A DNA stretch of 64,000 bases, from assembly GCF_006442315.1 (NCBI RefSeq), contig NZ_VFVY01000028.1, forward strand, positions 1-64,000, in the 5' to 3' direction. Positions 47,378 to 56,566 of the stretch are shown one piece after another (within the stretch, counting starts at the first letter, position 1; the number at the start of each line of letters is the position of its first letter). A program made the translations under genes and the position numbers. The DNA comes from Mesorhizobium sp. B2-3-4 (GTDB lineage Bacteria; Pseudomonadota; Alphaproteobacteria; Rhizobiales; Rhizobiaceae). The notes under the pieces were generated by a model. That model searched no databases, was not told the origin of the DNA, and saw nothing but the letters and a program-made list of their open reading frames with translations.

Positions 47378-48751
47378 ATGGACACCAAGCCCGCGCCTTT
47401 CGTTCCGCCGGCGCCGACGCCGCGCAAGACGCCGCCGTCGACGCTGGAGATGATGCGCATCGTCTACCGCAACCCGCTCGAATTGTGGGGCGAGCACACT
47501 TATAACGAGCCCTGGATCTCAGCCACCGGCGTTGGCGGCGCGCTGATCGTGGCCAACGATCCCGGCCTCATCCGCCACGTGCTGATCGACAACGCCAGGA
47601 ACTACAAGATGGCGACAGTTCGCCAGCTGATCCTGCGGCCGATCCTGCGCGATGGCCTGCTGACCGCCGAGGGCGAGGTCTGGAAGCGGTCGCGCAAGGC
47701 GATGGCACCGGTCTTCACGCCGCGCCACATCTTCGGCTTCGCCCAGCCGATGCTGAAACGCACGCTGGAGTTCGTCACCCGCTACGAAGCCGGCGGCATG
47801 TCCGATATCGCCCATGACATGACGCTGCTGACCTACGACATCCTCGCCGAGACCCTGTTTTCGGGTGAAATAGCCGGTGAACCCGGCAGTTTCGCGCGCG
47901 AGATCGACCGGCTGTTCGAGACCATGGGCCGGGTCGATCCGCTCGATTTGTTGCGCGCGCCGGAATGGTTGCCTCGGCTCACCCGCATCCGTGGCCGCAA
48001 GACCATGGCCTATTTCCGCAAGATCGTGACCGACACGGTCAAGCTGCGCGAAGCGGCGTTCAAGCGCGACCCAGAGGCCGTGCCGCAGGATTTCCTGACG
48101 CTGCTGCTCAAGGCCGAAGGGCCGGACGGGCTGACGCGCCAGGAGGTAGAGGACAACATCATCACCTTTATCGGCGCCGGCCACGAGACCACGGCCCGTG
48201 CGTTGGGCTGGACGCTCTATTGCCTGGCCGAGGCGCCATGGGAGCGCGACCGGATCGAAGCGGAGATCGACCAGGTGCTGGCGCGCGAGCCCGACCCGAC
48301 AAAGTGGCTGGACGCCATGCCGTTGACACGCGCCGCCCTCGACGAGGCGCTGCGGCTTTATCCGCCGGCGCCGTCGATCAACCGCGAGCCGATCGAAGCG
48401 GAAGACTGGAAGGATCTGCATCTCCCGAAGCGGGCGGCCGTGCTGGTGATGCCGTGGGTCGTGCATCGCCACCGGAAATTGTGGGACAAGCCCGACGCGT
48501 TCATGCCCGAACGCTTTCACCCGGGAAACCGCGAAAAGATCGACCGCTTCCAGTATCTGCCCTTCGGCGCCGGTCCACGCGTCTGTATCGGCGCCAGCTT
48601 CGCCATGCAGGAGGCCATCATCGCGCTCGCCATCCTGTTGTCGCGCTTCCGGTTCGACGTTACCGCCGCCACGAAACCCTGGCCGGTCCAGAAATTGACC
48701 ACGCAGCCGCAAGGTGGCCTGCCGATGCAGGTCACTGCCCGCCATCGTTAG
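47378..48751 (+). CDS. Cytochrome P450
   Basis: A complete 457-residue soluble bacterial P450. The I-helix oxygen motif is FIGAGHETTARAL, the K-helix ExxR is EALRLYPP, and the haem loop is FGAGPRVCIGASF with the cysteine ligand near residue 402. It has no membrane anchor. No ferredoxin or ferredoxin reductase gene is adjacent, so electrons come from partners elsewhere. The nearby flavin reductase is not a proven partner. AGGAG precedes ATG 47378. The gene is convergent with the NDUFA9-like gene, 18 bases apart. The substrate is unknown; fatty acids or terpenoids are common for this group. Confidence 0.93.
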   Translation: MDTKPAPFVPPAPTPRKTPPSTLEMMRIVYRNPLELWGEHTYNEPWISATGVGGALIVANDPGLIRHVLIDNARNYKMATVRQLILRPILRDGLLTAEGEVWKRSRKAMAPVFTPRHIFGFAQPMLKRTLEFVTRYEAGGMSDIAHDMTLLTYDILAETLFSGEIAGEPGSFAREIDRLFETMGRVDPLDLLRAPEWLPRLTRIRGRKTMAYFRKIVTDTVKLREAAFKRDPEAVPQDFLTLLLKAEGPDGLTRQEVEDNIITFIGAGHETTARALGWTLYCLAEAPWERDRIEAEIDQVLAREPDPTKWLDAMPLTRAALDEALRLYPPAPSINREPIEAEDWKDLHLPKRAAVLVMPWVVHRHRKLWDKPDAFMPERFHPGNREKIDRFQYLPFGAGPRVCIGASFAMQEAIIALAILLSRFRFDVTAATKPWPVQKLTTQPQGGLPMQVTARHR

Positions 48752-48769
48752 GCAAAGGTCCTCCGGAAA

Positions 48770-49747
48770 TTATACGGCGGGCTTGCGCTGCTGGAACTGG
48801 CCGGCGGCGCGGAAGCGCCAGAGGTAGCTGGGCAGGATCGTCGCGATCGACTGCGGCTGGATGCCGAGCCCGGCCAATGTCCGGTTGGCCTTCGCCGCCT
48901 CGTCCGAAACGATGTTGTGCTCCCGCAACTGCATCACCTGGTCCTTGGTCAGCAGCGGATTGGGCAACAGGCCGAGGATAGAGGCCTGGATGTTTGCCAC
49001 CCACCACGGCACCGGCACCAGCAGGCGCTTGCGCTCGATCACGGCGAGCAGTTCCTGCATGCACTCCTTGAAGGTGAGCACGTTGGGGCCGCCGAGTTCG
49101 TAGACCTGGCCGCCATCGATCTTGCCGTCGACCGAACGCGCCACCGCCTCGGCGACGTCGCCGACATAGACCGGCTGGAACTTGGTCTGGCCGCCGCCGA
49201 TCAGCGGCAGCACCGGCGAATAGCGCGCCATGTTGGCGAAGCGGTTGAAGAAGCCGTCTTCAGGTCCGAAATTGATCGATGGCCGGAAGATCACGGCGTC
49301 GGAAATCGTCTCCAGCACGGCCTTCTCGCCCTCCGCCTTGGTGCGCGCATAATCCGATTCGGAGTCCGGATCGGCGCCAAGCGCCGAAATATGCGTGAGC
49401 CCGGCCCCGACGGAGCGCGCCGCCTCGGCGACGGCGCGGGCACCGAATTCATGCACGGCGGAGAATTTCTGCCGGCCGCTCTCATGCAGGATGGCGACGA
49501 GGTTGACGACATGGTCGGCGCCTTGCACGGCGCGGTCGACCGACCAGCGGACGCGCACATTGGCTTGTACCGGCTGGATCTGGCCGACATTGCCGAGCGG
49601 CTGCAGATGGCCGGCAAGATCGGGCCGCCGGCAGGCGACCCGGATGCGATAGCCGCGCTTGGCGAGCGCGCGCACGACGTGGCGGCCGACAAAACCCGAC
49701 CCGCCAAAGACGACGACGAGCTTCGGGGTCTGCAGGATTTCGGTCAT
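48770..49747 (-). CDS. NDUFA9-like NAD(P)-binding protein (SDR-type epimerase)
   Basis: A 325-residue atypical short-chain dehydrogenase of the complex I NDUFA9/NAD-dependent epimerase group. The binding motif is VVFGGSGFVGRHVVRALAKRG; further typical pieces are VNLVAILHESGRQKFSAVH and VIFRPSINFGPEDGFFNRFA. The YxxxK catalytic pair appears as DYARTKAEGE. The C-terminal part (WVANIQASILGLLPNPLLTK) is less conserved. In mitochondria the homologue is an accessory subunit of complex I; in bacteria its role is not clear and it may bind NADPH in quinone metabolism. ATG 49747 is chosen. It lies upstream of no obvious operon partner. Confidence 0.87.
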   Translation of the reverse strand: MTEILQTPKLVVVFGGSGFVGRHVVRALAKRGYRIRVACRRPDLAGHLQPLGNVGQIQPVQANVRVRWSVDRAVQGADHVVNLVAILHESGRQKFSAVHEFGARAVAEAARSVGAGLTHISALGADPDSESDYARTKAEGEKAVLETISDAVIFRPSINFGPEDGFFNRFANMARYSPVLPLIGGGQTKFQPVYVGDVAEAVARSVDGKIDGGQVYELGGPNVLTFKECMQELLAVIERKRLLVPVPWWVANIQASILGLLPNPLLTKDQVMQLREHNIVSDEAAKANRTLAGLGIQPQSIATILPSYLWRFRAAGQFQQRKPAV

Positions 49748-49856
49748 GGCGGGCTCCGGCGCGCGTTCCAGATGGCTTGGCTGAGCCGTTTCATAGTCCG
49801 TTTTGCATCAAAGGCAAAGGGTGACGCGTCGTCGCGTCCCGCTTCTTTCGGGCATG

Positions 49857-50309
49857 TCAGAAGGCCTTGCCGATACGGGCGTCGATCGAGTGCCGGTTGC
49901 CGCCGCGAATGACGAAGAACAGCAGGATCGCGGCCCACAGCAGCGATTTCTCCGCGCCCGAGAAGCCCTGGCCCATGGTGACCCAGTGGAACCAGACCGT
50001 CACCAGCAACACGAACAGGCCGGCAAAGGCGGCCGGTCGCGTCAGGAGACCGATGGCGATCAGGATGCCGCCGAAGAATTCGGTGCAGGCGAGCAGCAGC
50101 GACCAGAAGGCGCCGGGATAGAAGCCCAGCCCTTCGACCATCTCGGCGGCGCCGAAAGGGTTGACGATCTTCTGCGAGCCGTGGACGGTCAGGAAAATGC
50201 CGGCCACGGCGCGCATCACCGTTTCGCCGACGTCGTGCAGTGACGAATACAGGCGGCCAAGCGCCGGAATAATCAGCTTGCCGTGGGAGGCGTCGGTGGT
50301 CGTGGACAT
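49857..50309 (-). CDS. DoxX family membrane protein
   Basis: A 150-residue protein with four hydrophobic helices: residues about 33-50, 73-92, 97-118 and 122-140. The segment AVAGIFLTVHGSQKIVNPFG is typical of DoxX. DoxX-like proteins are linked to respiratory chains or thiol and oxidative stress in other bacteria. AGGAG sits six bases before ATG 50309. The gene ends 109 bases before the NDUFA9-like gene on the same strand, and they may be one transcript; both have respiratory associations, which is only suggestive. Confidence 0.87.
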   Translation of the reverse strand: MSTTTDASHGKLIIPALGRLYSSLHDVGETVMRAVAGIFLTVHGSQKIVNPFGAAEMVEGLGFYPGAFWSLLLACTEFFGGILIAIGLLTRPAAFAGLFVLLVTVWFHWVTMGQGFSGAEKSLLWAAILLFFVIRGGNRHSIDARIGKAF

Positions 50310-50425
50310 AGGAACTCCTGTTTTTGTGATCATGCCTTTCGCAAACGCCCGAGGGGTCCGGCCAAGTCAAGTTAACAAAAGTTAACTATTGCAATCATGT
50401 TTCGCGCGGTGAACGGCAGACGCAG

Positions 50426-50449
50426 AAAACCCCGCCGAAGCGGGGTTTT
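50426..50449 (-). terminator. Rho-independent terminator after the small secreted protein gene
   Basis: AAAACCCCGC and GCGGGGTTTT form a perfect ten-base stem around a four-base loop. It lies 57 bases after the stop of the 93-residue secreted protein gene on the minus strand, with TTTTCT after the stem on that strand. Confidence 0.85.
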
Positions 50450-50506
50450 CCGGATGACATCCATGAGGTGCCAGGGGCCGACGGAGCGGCCTGACCTGAG
50501 ACGGTA

Positions 50507-50788
50507 TCAGGAGGGCGTGAAGCAAGTACGCCCACCCCAGCCCTGAACATCCGACATGGTGCCACCGACCTTCTTGCAGGCAGCGATGAAATCGGCGCTG
50601 CAATTGGCGAATTTCGCATGGCCGTTCTTGCAGTAGTGGTCCTCGGTGGCGCCACCGCTCGGGGCGGTAATGACGCCGGGGTTGGTCGGCTTGACCGGTG
50701 CGGCCTTGAGGTTGGCCGCCTGCGTGACGCCCATGAAGGAACCGAGCAGGAGGACGGCGGTCAGGATGGTGGTCTTGGTGTTGGTCAT
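50507..50788 (-). CDS. Small secreted cysteine-containing protein
   Basis: A 93-residue protein with a signal peptide (MTNTKTTILTAVLLLGSFMG, cleavage near TQAA). The mature part of about 70 residues has four cysteines (HYCKNG, ANCSAD, AACKKV and RTCFTPS), enough for two disulfides, a glycine- and proline-rich middle and no catalytic motif. I do not recognise the family. GGAAG lies seven bases before ATG 50788. It is followed by a good terminator and stands alone, so it is a single-gene transcript. Location would be periplasm or outside the cell. Confidence 0.77.
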   Translation of the reverse strand: MTNTKTTILTAVLLLGSFMGVTQAANLKAAPVKPTNPGVITAPSGGATEDHYCKNGHAKFANCSADFIAACKKVGGTMSDVQGWGGRTCFTPS

Positions 50789-51033
50789 AATGATCTTCCT
50801 TCGATTTGAGGTTGTGTTTTCCGGGACGCGAAAGGCGATGCCTTTCACGCGGAGCAGACTTTCGATGTGATTTTGCTGTTCCCCCGGTCTGGATCGGGCA
50901 AGCTCGCCTTGCCCTGGACAAACGTTGGTCGCCCGGGCGTCAGAAAAGGTTCAGGACCCACGCAAAAAAAACGCCCACAACCGCGCCTGCGGCGGAGAAG
51001 GTCAGGTAATTATCTGAAAAGAAAAGAAATATT

Positions 51034-52035
51034 TCAGGCCGAATAGCGCTCGGCGAATTCCGAGATGCGCTGGATCACCGCCTTGGGCGCGGTGATGCCA
51101 CGCGCCTGCGCCTTCTCGGCCGCTTCGGCCCTGGCGCGGCCGGGCACATGCACGCCATAGCGCCGGCGCAGCCGGTCGAGCTGGTCCTTCATGCGCTGCT
51201 CGAAATCCGGATCGAGCAGCTTCGGCTCGACCGCAAGCACGAACAGGCCGGTTCCAGGGCTGTCGGGGCCGCCGCTGAACCACGGCGCGTCGAGCGACCA
51301 GTTGGCGCCCGACAGGCCCGCCGCCAGCACTTCGACCATCAGCGCGATGTTGGCGCCGCGCTGCCCGCCAAAGGCAAGCATGGCGCCCTTCATGGCGGCG
51401 GCTGGATCGGTGGTGGAATTGCCGCTGGCGTCGAGCGCCCAGCCTTCCGGAATTTTCTTGCCGTCTTCCGCCGCCTCGCGGATGTTGACGAAGGCGGTCG
51501 CGCTCGACGACTGGTCGATGACCAGCGGCGCGCCGTCGGCGGCGGGCGCGGCGAACGACATCGGATTGGTGCAATAGACCGGCTTGACCGAACCCGAGCC
51601 GGCGAGAACCGCCGGCCCATTGGTGGCGGCGAAAGACACCAGGCCCTGCGCCGCCAGACGGCCGGTGAAGTAGCCGAGCGCCCCGCACGTATAGGCGTTC
51701 TTCTGCGAAAAGATGGCGACGCCGAACAGCCTTGCCGCCTTGGCGAGGTCGTCGATGCTGCGGTCGAAGCCGGTATGCGCCAGCCCGCCGCGCGCGTCCG
51801 AGAGATAAACGGCGAGCGCCGGCCTTGTGATCACCGGATCGGCATTGCCGTCGATGCGGCCGGCCTCGAGTGCTTCGAGGTAATCGATGAAATGCGATAG
51901 CCCTACCGCTGCCAGCCCCTCTGCCTCGGCCGCGATGATCGAGGCGGTCAGCGATTGCGCCGCTTCCTCATTGGCGCCGGCGCCGAGCGCCGCCATCCGG
52001 CACAGTCCTGTTGCCTGGTCGAGACTGAGTTGCAT
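51034..52035 (-). CDS. Ldh-family oxidoreductase (malate/lactate or cyclic imino acid reductase type)
   Basis: A 333-residue NAD(P)-dependent oxidoreductase of the Ldh2/MDH2 family, which contains ureidoglycolate dehydrogenase, 2,3-diketogulonate reductase and the piperideine/pyrroline-2-carboxylate reductases. Typical pieces are AEAEGLAAVGLSHFIDYL, VYLSDARGGLAH, TNPMSFAAPAADGAPLVIDQ and PEGWALDASGNSTTDP. The nucleotide-binding fold is not a Rossmann fold. The gene follows the two permease genes of the amino acid ABC transporter on the same strand, with a 96-base gap. Together with that context a cyclic imine reductase role is plausible but not shown. The start is ATG 52035. Confidence 0.84.
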   Translation of the reverse strand: MQLSLDQATGLCRMAALGAGANEEAAQSLTASIIAAEAEGLAAVGLSHFIDYLEALEAGRIDGNADPVITRPALAVYLSDARGGLAHTGFDRSIDDLAKAARLFGVAIFSQKNAYTCGALGYFTGRLAAQGLVSFAATNGPAVLAGSGSVKPVYCTNPMSFAAPAADGAPLVIDQSSSATAFVNIREAAEDGKKIPEGWALDASGNSTTDPAAAMKGAMLAFGGQRGANIALMVEVLAAGLSGANWSLDAPWFSGGPDSPGTGLFVLAVEPKLLDPDFEQRMKDQLDRLRRRYGVHVPGRARAEAAEKAQARGITAPKAVIQRISEFAERYSA

Positions 52036-52131
52036 CGTGGCGATCCTAGGGGAGTAAGGGAGTAGGGGACTTTGCCCAGTGAATAGCGAACCGGGATGGA
52101 AATGTGAATGCGGCAGTGATTGCCTACTGCC

Positions 52132-52941
52132 TTAACCTATCTTCACCGGTATCCGCGCTTCGATCCGGCTGAAGGCAAAAACGAGAATGCCGGTGATGGT
52201 CATGTAGATCAGCGCCAGAAGCAGCAGGGGTTCGTAGGTGAGGTAGGTATCCTGCCGCACCTTGGACGAGACGGCGAAGATGTCGATGACGCTGATGGTT
52301 GCCACCAGAGGCGTCGATTTCAGCTGCAGCACGGTCTCGCCCGTCAGCGTCGGCAGTGCCCGGTAGAAGGCCTGAGGCAGCCAGACGCGGCGGAATATCT
52401 TCCAACGGCTCATGCCGAAGGCGCGGGCGGCTTCCAGTTGACCCTTGGGCACGCCGGCAAAAGCGCCGCGCATCACTTCGCCCTCATAGCCGGCGAAGGA
52501 CAAGGTCAGCGCCAGAACGCCGTACGGCCATGCCTGTCTGAGGTAAGGCCACATCCAGGATTCGCGAATCCAGGGATATTGCGGGAACAGCGAGCCCAGC
52601 CCGTAATAGAGCAGCCACAACTGCAAAAGCAGCGGCGTGCCGCGTATGATGGTGCAGAACACCTTCGCCGGCGCCGCGACCCAGATCGAGCCTGCCGCCT
52701 GCGCCAGCCCGACCGGCACGGCGATCATGAAGCCGAGCGCGCAGGTGACGGCCAGGATCCACAGGGCACGCCAGATGCCCATCAGGCCCATTTCCCAATA
52801 TTGCGGCAGCCAGTCCCAGCGCATGAAGAAGGCGGCCGACGCCACCAGTCCCAGCGCAATCAGGATCATCACGATACGATGCGGCTGCAGCCAGAGCGAT
52901 GCGCGCGCGGCAGTGTCGATGACGGCTGTTTCGTTGGCCAT
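52132..52941 (-). CDS. Polar amino acid ABC permease (HisM/ArtM-like)
   Basis: A 269-residue inner-membrane permease with about five helices. The coupling motif is AFGMSRWKIFRRVWLPQAFYRALPTLTGE in outline, with EAARAFGMS as its core; the helix GFMIAVPVGLAQAAG and the segment IIRGTPLLLQLWLLYYGLG are diagnostic of HisM-type permeases. AAGGAGG precedes ATG 52941, which shares one base with the stop of the HisQ-like gene (TGATG). The Ldh-family reductase gene comes after it. Import of a basic amino acid or opine is inferred from family and neighbours. Confidence 0.92.
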   Translation of the reverse strand: MANETAVIDTAARASLWLQPHRIVMILIALGLVASAAFFMRWDWLPQYWEMGLMGIWRALWILAVTCALGFMIAVPVGLAQAAGSIWVAAPAKVFCTIIRGTPLLLQLWLLYYGLGSLFPQYPWIRESWMWPYLRQAWPYGVLALTLSFAGYEGEVMRGAFAGVPKGQLEAARAFGMSRWKIFRRVWLPQAFYRALPTLTGETVLQLKSTPLVATISVIDIFAVSSKVRQDTYLTYEPLLLLALIYMTITGILVFAFSRIEARIPVKIG

Positions 52942-53747
52942 CAGCTTGCCTCCTTGATGGAAGGCATGCCGCGCCGTGCCCATTTCTCGGCGCGGCCAAG
53001 CAGGAAGTTCGAGACCAGCGTCACGCACAGATAGAGCACGCCGGCGGCGAGGAAGAAGACCAGATAGGCCTTGGTTACGCCGGCGGCCTGACGCGTCGCC
53101 AGCGTCAACTCAGAGAAGCCGACGACGGCCAGCAGCGCCGTATCCTTGGTCGCGATCAGCCACAGATTGGCGAGGCCTGGAATGGCAAAGGGCAGCATCG
53201 CCGGCAGGGTGATGCGCCGCAACAGAAGGCCGGGAGACATGCCATAGGCGCGGGCGGCTTCGATCTGGCCCTGCGGAATGGCGAGGATCGCACCTCGGAT
53301 GACTTCGGTCGAATAAGCGCCCTGGACGAAGCCGAGCACGGCAATGCCGGCCACCAGCCCGCTGATGTCGACGCGCTGATAGCCCATCGCGGTGAGCACC
53401 TGGTTTATCAGGTCGGTGCCGGCATAATAGAGCAGGAGGATCAGCACCAGTTCCGGCACGGCGCGCACCACGGTGGTGTAGACCGCGAACAGATCGCGCA
53501 CCACGGGCCCGCCGTAAAGCTTGCCATAGGCACCCCAGGTTCCAATCAGCAGGCCGACGATCGTGGCGCCGACGGCGATCTCGAGCGAATGCACGAGCCC
53601 GACCAGGAGCGTTTTGCCCCAGCCGCCGTCCGCGGGCGAGAGGAGTTCGATGATGCCGGCCGCCGAGGCCGGAAGAAGGGATTCGATCAGCTTCGCCCCC
53701 GGATTGCTGGCTCGGTCCGCCGGTCCCCAGCGGCCGGCGGCAAGCAT
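52941..53747 (-). CDS. Polar amino acid ABC permease (HisQ/ArtQ-like)
   Basis: A 268-residue permease with five helices. Diagnostic parts are VVRAVPELVLILLLYYAGTD, the coupling loop QIEAARAYGMSPGLLLRRIT and LPFAIPGLANLWLIATKDTA. It pairs with the HisM-like permease to form the membrane channel. The N-terminal 30 residues (MLAAGRWGPADRASNPG) are hydrophilic and unusual, so the true start could be further in, but no better ATG with a ribosome-binding site was seen. It lies between the binding-protein gene (64 bases upstream) and the second permease. Confidence 0.9.
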   Translation of the reverse strand: MLAAGRWGPADRASNPGAKLIESLLPASAAGIIELLSPADGGWGKTLLVGLVHSLEIAVGATIVGLLIGTWGAYGKLYGGPVVRDLFAVYTTVVRAVPELVLILLLYYAGTDLINQVLTAMGYQRVDISGLVAGIAVLGFVQGAYSTEVIRGAILAIPQGQIEAARAYGMSPGLLLRRITLPAMLPFAIPGLANLWLIATKDTALLAVVGFSELTLATRQAAGVTKAYLVFFLAAGVLYLCVTLVSNFLLGRAEKWARRGMPSIKEAS

Positions 53748-53811
53748 GCGTGGACAGGCCGGCTGAAGGGCAGGGCGTCAGCGCCCTGTCCTCCAGCCCA
53801 TGCGAGGGTCG

Positions 53812-54609
53812 TCAGTTCGACTGCGTGCTGGCGCCGTAAATGTCGAAATCGAAGTACTTCTTCGAGATCTCGTCATATTTGCCGTTGGCGCGGATCGCCT
53901 TGATCCCGGCATTGATCTTCTCTTTCAGATCGGTGTCTTCCTTGCGCACGCCGGCGCCGACGCCCGGTCCGAGCACTTCATCGTCCGGAGCGACCATGCC
54001 CTTGAGGTCGCAGCAGGCTTTGCCCTGGTCGGTCTTGAGGAATTCCTTGAGCGCGATGGAATCGGCCTGCACCGCATCGAGCCGGCCGGCGGCCAGGTCG
54101 TTGTTCGCCTCGTCCTGTGTCTGGTATTCCTTGATCTCGGAGGCCGTGGCGCCGAAATGCTTCTTGGCGTAGACGGCATGCACCGTCGACACCTGGACGC
54201 CGAGAACCTTGCCCTTGAGATCGTCGGGCGCGGCGCCGAACTTCTGGTCCTTCGGTCCGATGATCGCGGTCGGCGTGTTGTAGTACTTGTCGGAGAAGTC
54301 GATCGTCTTCTTGCGCTCGTCGGTGATCGACATCGACGAGACGATGAGGTCGATTTTCTTGGTGGTCAGCGCCGGGATGATGCCGTCCCAGGCGACAGGG
54401 GTGATGACGCAGTCGAGCTTTTCCTCGGCGCAGACGGCATCGATGAAGTCGATCTCCCAGCCGACCCATTTGCCCGAAGCGTCGGGCGAGGTGAACGGCG
54501 GATAGGGTTCGGCGGCGACACCGATCTTGACCGGATCGGCCTTGGCCACGCCCATGGCGGCGACGCCGAGCAGCAACGCCGCGGCGAATGTCTTCAGAAC
54601 AGTCTTCAT
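53812..54609 (-). CDS. Polar amino acid ABC transporter substrate-binding protein
   Basis: A 265-residue periplasmic binding protein of the HisJ/ArgT/OccT family. The signal peptide is MKTVLKTFAAALLLGVAAMG, ending near KADP. The mature domain shows the ligand motif AAEPYPPFTSPDASGKWVGW and the hinge segment DLIVSSMSITDERKKTIDFS, both typical of cationic amino acid or opine binders. A pair of cysteines (KACCDL) lies after the second lobe entry. GGGAG is 8-9 bases before ATG 54609. It comes between the ATPase gene (56 bases upstream) and the permeases in one operon. Confidence 0.93.
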   Translation of the reverse strand: MKTVLKTFAAALLLGVAAMGVAKADPVKIGVAAEPYPPFTSPDASGKWVGWEIDFIDAVCAEEKLDCVITPVAWDGIIPALTTKKIDLIVSSMSITDERKKTIDFSDKYYNTPTAIIGPKDQKFGAAPDDLKGKVLGVQVSTVHAVYAKKHFGATASEIKEYQTQDEANNDLAAGRLDAVQADSIALKEFLKTDQGKACCDLKGMVAPDDEVLGPGVGAGVRKEDTDLKEKINAGIKAIRANGKYDEISKKYFDFDIYGASTQSN

Positions 54610-54665
54610 TTCAGAACTCCCAGTTTGTTGTTGGTTCCCGGTTTTCTTCCGTCCCGGCTTGTTCC

Positions 54666-55481
54666 CTAGCCGATGTTGCGGATGAACTGTTTGAGCCTTT
54701 CGGACTTGGGCGCGCCGAAGATCTGCTCCGGCGGGCCTTCCTCCTCGACCAGCCCGTTGTAGAGATAGACGACATGTGTCGCGACCTCGCGGGCGAATTT
54801 CATTTCGTGGGTGACGAGCACCATGGTGCGGCCCTCGCGCGCCAGATCGCCGATCACTTTCAGCACTTCGCCGACCAGTTCGGGATCGAGTGCCGAGGTC
54901 GGTTCGTCGAACAGCATGACGCGCGGATTGATGGCGAGCGCGCGCGCGATCGCGGCGCGCTGTTGCTGGCCGCCGGAGAGATAGGCCGGATAGACATCGC
55001 GCTTCTCGGCCAGCCCGACGCGCGCCAGCAGCTTTTCGGCCTGGGCGACAGCCTCGTCGCGCTTGACCCCCAGCACGTGCACCGGAACCTCGATGACGTT
55101 CTCGATCAGCGTCATGTGGCTCCACAAATTGAAGTTCTGGAACACCATGCCGAGTTTGGAGCGGATGCGTTCGATCTGCCGGCGGTCGGCCGGGACGGTG
55201 TGGCCGTGGCTGTCCGCCTTGAGCTTGATCTCCTCGCCATTGACGCGGATGATGCCGCTGGTCGGGTTTTCCAGGCAGTTGATGCAGCGCAGCAGCGTCG
55301 ATTTGCCCGAGCCCGAGCCGCCGATGATGGCGATCACCTCGCCGTCGCGCGCCGACAGCGACACGCCCTTCAGCACATGCAACTGGCCGAATTTCTTGTG
55401 CAGGTTCTCGACATGGATGGCTTCGGCGGCGCCGTCCTGCGCCTCGCGGGATGGGATTGCGGCAGCTCCCACCGCGCTCAC
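54666..55481 (-). CDS. Polar amino acid ABC transporter ATP-binding protein
   Basis: A 271-residue ABC ATPase of the HisP/GlnQ type. Walker A is GGSGSGKST (about 54-62), the signature is YLSGGQQQRAAIA, and Walker B with the D-loop is MLFDEPTSALDPE. The switch histidine is in LVTHEM. The N-terminal 20 residues precede the usual start of the domain. GTG 55481 is the frame's first start; GTG 55472 is possible and no ribosome-binding site favours either. It opens the ABC operon, divergent from the DDAH-like amidinohydrolase with a 212-base control region between. Confidence 0.92.
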   Translation of the reverse strand: MSAVGAAAIPSREAQDGAAEAIHVENLHKKFGQLHVLKGVSLSARDGEVIAIIGGSGSGKSTLLRCINCLENPTSGIIRVNGEEIKLKADSHGHTVPADRRQIERIRSKLGMVFQNFNLWSHMTLIENVIEVPVHVLGVKRDEAVAQAEKLLARVGLAEKRDVYPAYLSGGQQQRAAIARALAINPRVMLFDEPTSALDPELVGEVLKVIGDLAREGRTMVLVTHEMKFAREVATHVVYLYNGLVEEEGPPEQIFGAPKSERLKQFIRNIG

Positions 55482-55693
55482 CGGGTGACCTCTACAAGGC
55501 CGACGGCAGTTCGTCGAACGTCTATCCGGCTAACCAACATACGCTGTACTGCCCTGCTCCAGACTTCAGCATGGACCCAACAGAGCGAGCCCGTCAATCC
55601 CGCACATTACGGCACTTGCGGCCTTGTTGCGCAAGTGTATAAATAGCCTTCGATGAAATTTTCACGATTTTTTTCAGCAAATAAAGGGCATCG

Positions 55694-56566
55694 ATGAGCG
55701 CTTTCGGATCACAGTCGATGGCGGCACCGCTGCGGCGCGTGCTGATGCGGTCGGCAGCCAACGCCATGCGTGGCGCCGATGGTGCTCAATGGCACTATGG
55801 CCCCGGCTTCAACCCGGCGAAAGCGGCTTCGCAGCACGCCGTCCTTGCTGAAATGGTGGCGGCTTCAGGTGCTGAAATCGAGTGGATCGAGGACAGGGCC
55901 GACGGACTGTCGGATTCGGTGTTCACGCATGATCCGTCGCTGATGACGGACCGCGGTGCGCTGATCCTGTCGATGGGCAAGCCATTGCGCGCCAGGGAGC
56001 CTTCGCTGCACGAGGAGACCTACAAAAGACTGGGCATTCCGATCCTTGGCCGCGTCGAGGCCCCTGGCCAGGTCGAAGGCGGCGACTGCGTGTGGCTGGA
56101 TGCACGCACGCTGGCGATCGGGCGCGGTGTCCGTTCCAACCAGGAAGGCATCCAGCAGGTTTCCAACCTGCTGACGCCGCTGGGCATTTCGGTCTATGGC
56201 TTCGATCTGCCGCTTTGGCAGGGTGAGGAAGCATGCCTGCATCTGATGTCGGTGATCAGCCCGCTGGCCGACGACCTCGCATTGGTCTATTCGCCGCTTT
56301 TGCCGGCTGCTTTCTATCAGATGCTGAAGGCACGCGGCATCCGGCTGGTCGAAGGCGACCCGCAAGAGTTCGCCGCTTCCAACGGCCTCAGCCTGAACGT
56401 ACTGCCGACCAGCCCGCTCAAGGTCATTGCCGTCGCCGGCTTCCCCAAGACCAAGGCCGCGATGGAGGCAGCCGGATGCACGGTTGAAATCTTCGACGCT
56501 GATGCGCTCTGCATCGCCTGCGAGGGCGGGCCGACATGCCTGACGCGACCGATCCTGCGCCAATGA
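55694..56566 (+). CDS. DDAH-like amidinohydrolase (arginine deiminase superfamily)
   Basis: A 290-residue amidinotransferase/hydrolase-fold enzyme resembling dimethylarginine dimethylaminohydrolases. The substrate-binding loop is VFTHDPSLMTDRGALIL, the acidic motif VEGGDCVWLD, the catalytic histidine in EACLHLMSVISPL and the nucleophile cysteine in EGGPTCLTRP near the C-terminus (about residue 281). These enzymes release an amine or ammonia from a guanidino group via a covalent Cys intermediate. The natural substrate is not clear; arginine derivatives fit the neighbours. AAAGGG precedes ATG 55694. The last four bases overlap the TetR gene (ATGA). Confidence 0.87.
   Translation: MSAFGSQSMAAPLRRVLMRSAANAMRGADGAQWHYGPGFNPAKAASQHAVLAEMVAASGAEIEWIEDRADGLSDSVFTHDPSLMTDRGALILSMGKPLRAREPSLHEETYKRLGIPILGRVEAPGQVEGGDCVWLDARTLAIGRGVRSNQEGIQQVSNLLTPLGISVYGFDLPLWQGEEACLHLMSVISPLADDLALVYSPLLPAAFYQMLKARGIRLVEGDPQEFAASNGLSLNVLPTSPLKVIAVAGFPKTKAAMEAAGCTVEIFDADALCIACEGGPTCLTRPILRQ

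Noticed and set aside
46587..48751. The flavin reductase and the cytochrome P450 as redox partners
   Set aside because: They are on opposite strands with a separate promoter region, and this reductase family does not normally feed bacterial P450s.
50940..51040. A short hydrophobic reading frame on the minus strand ending VVGVFFAWVLNLF before a stop
   Set aside because: It looks like a membrane helix, but no ATG, GTG or TTG with a ribosome-binding site begins it. It would need a CTG start without support.
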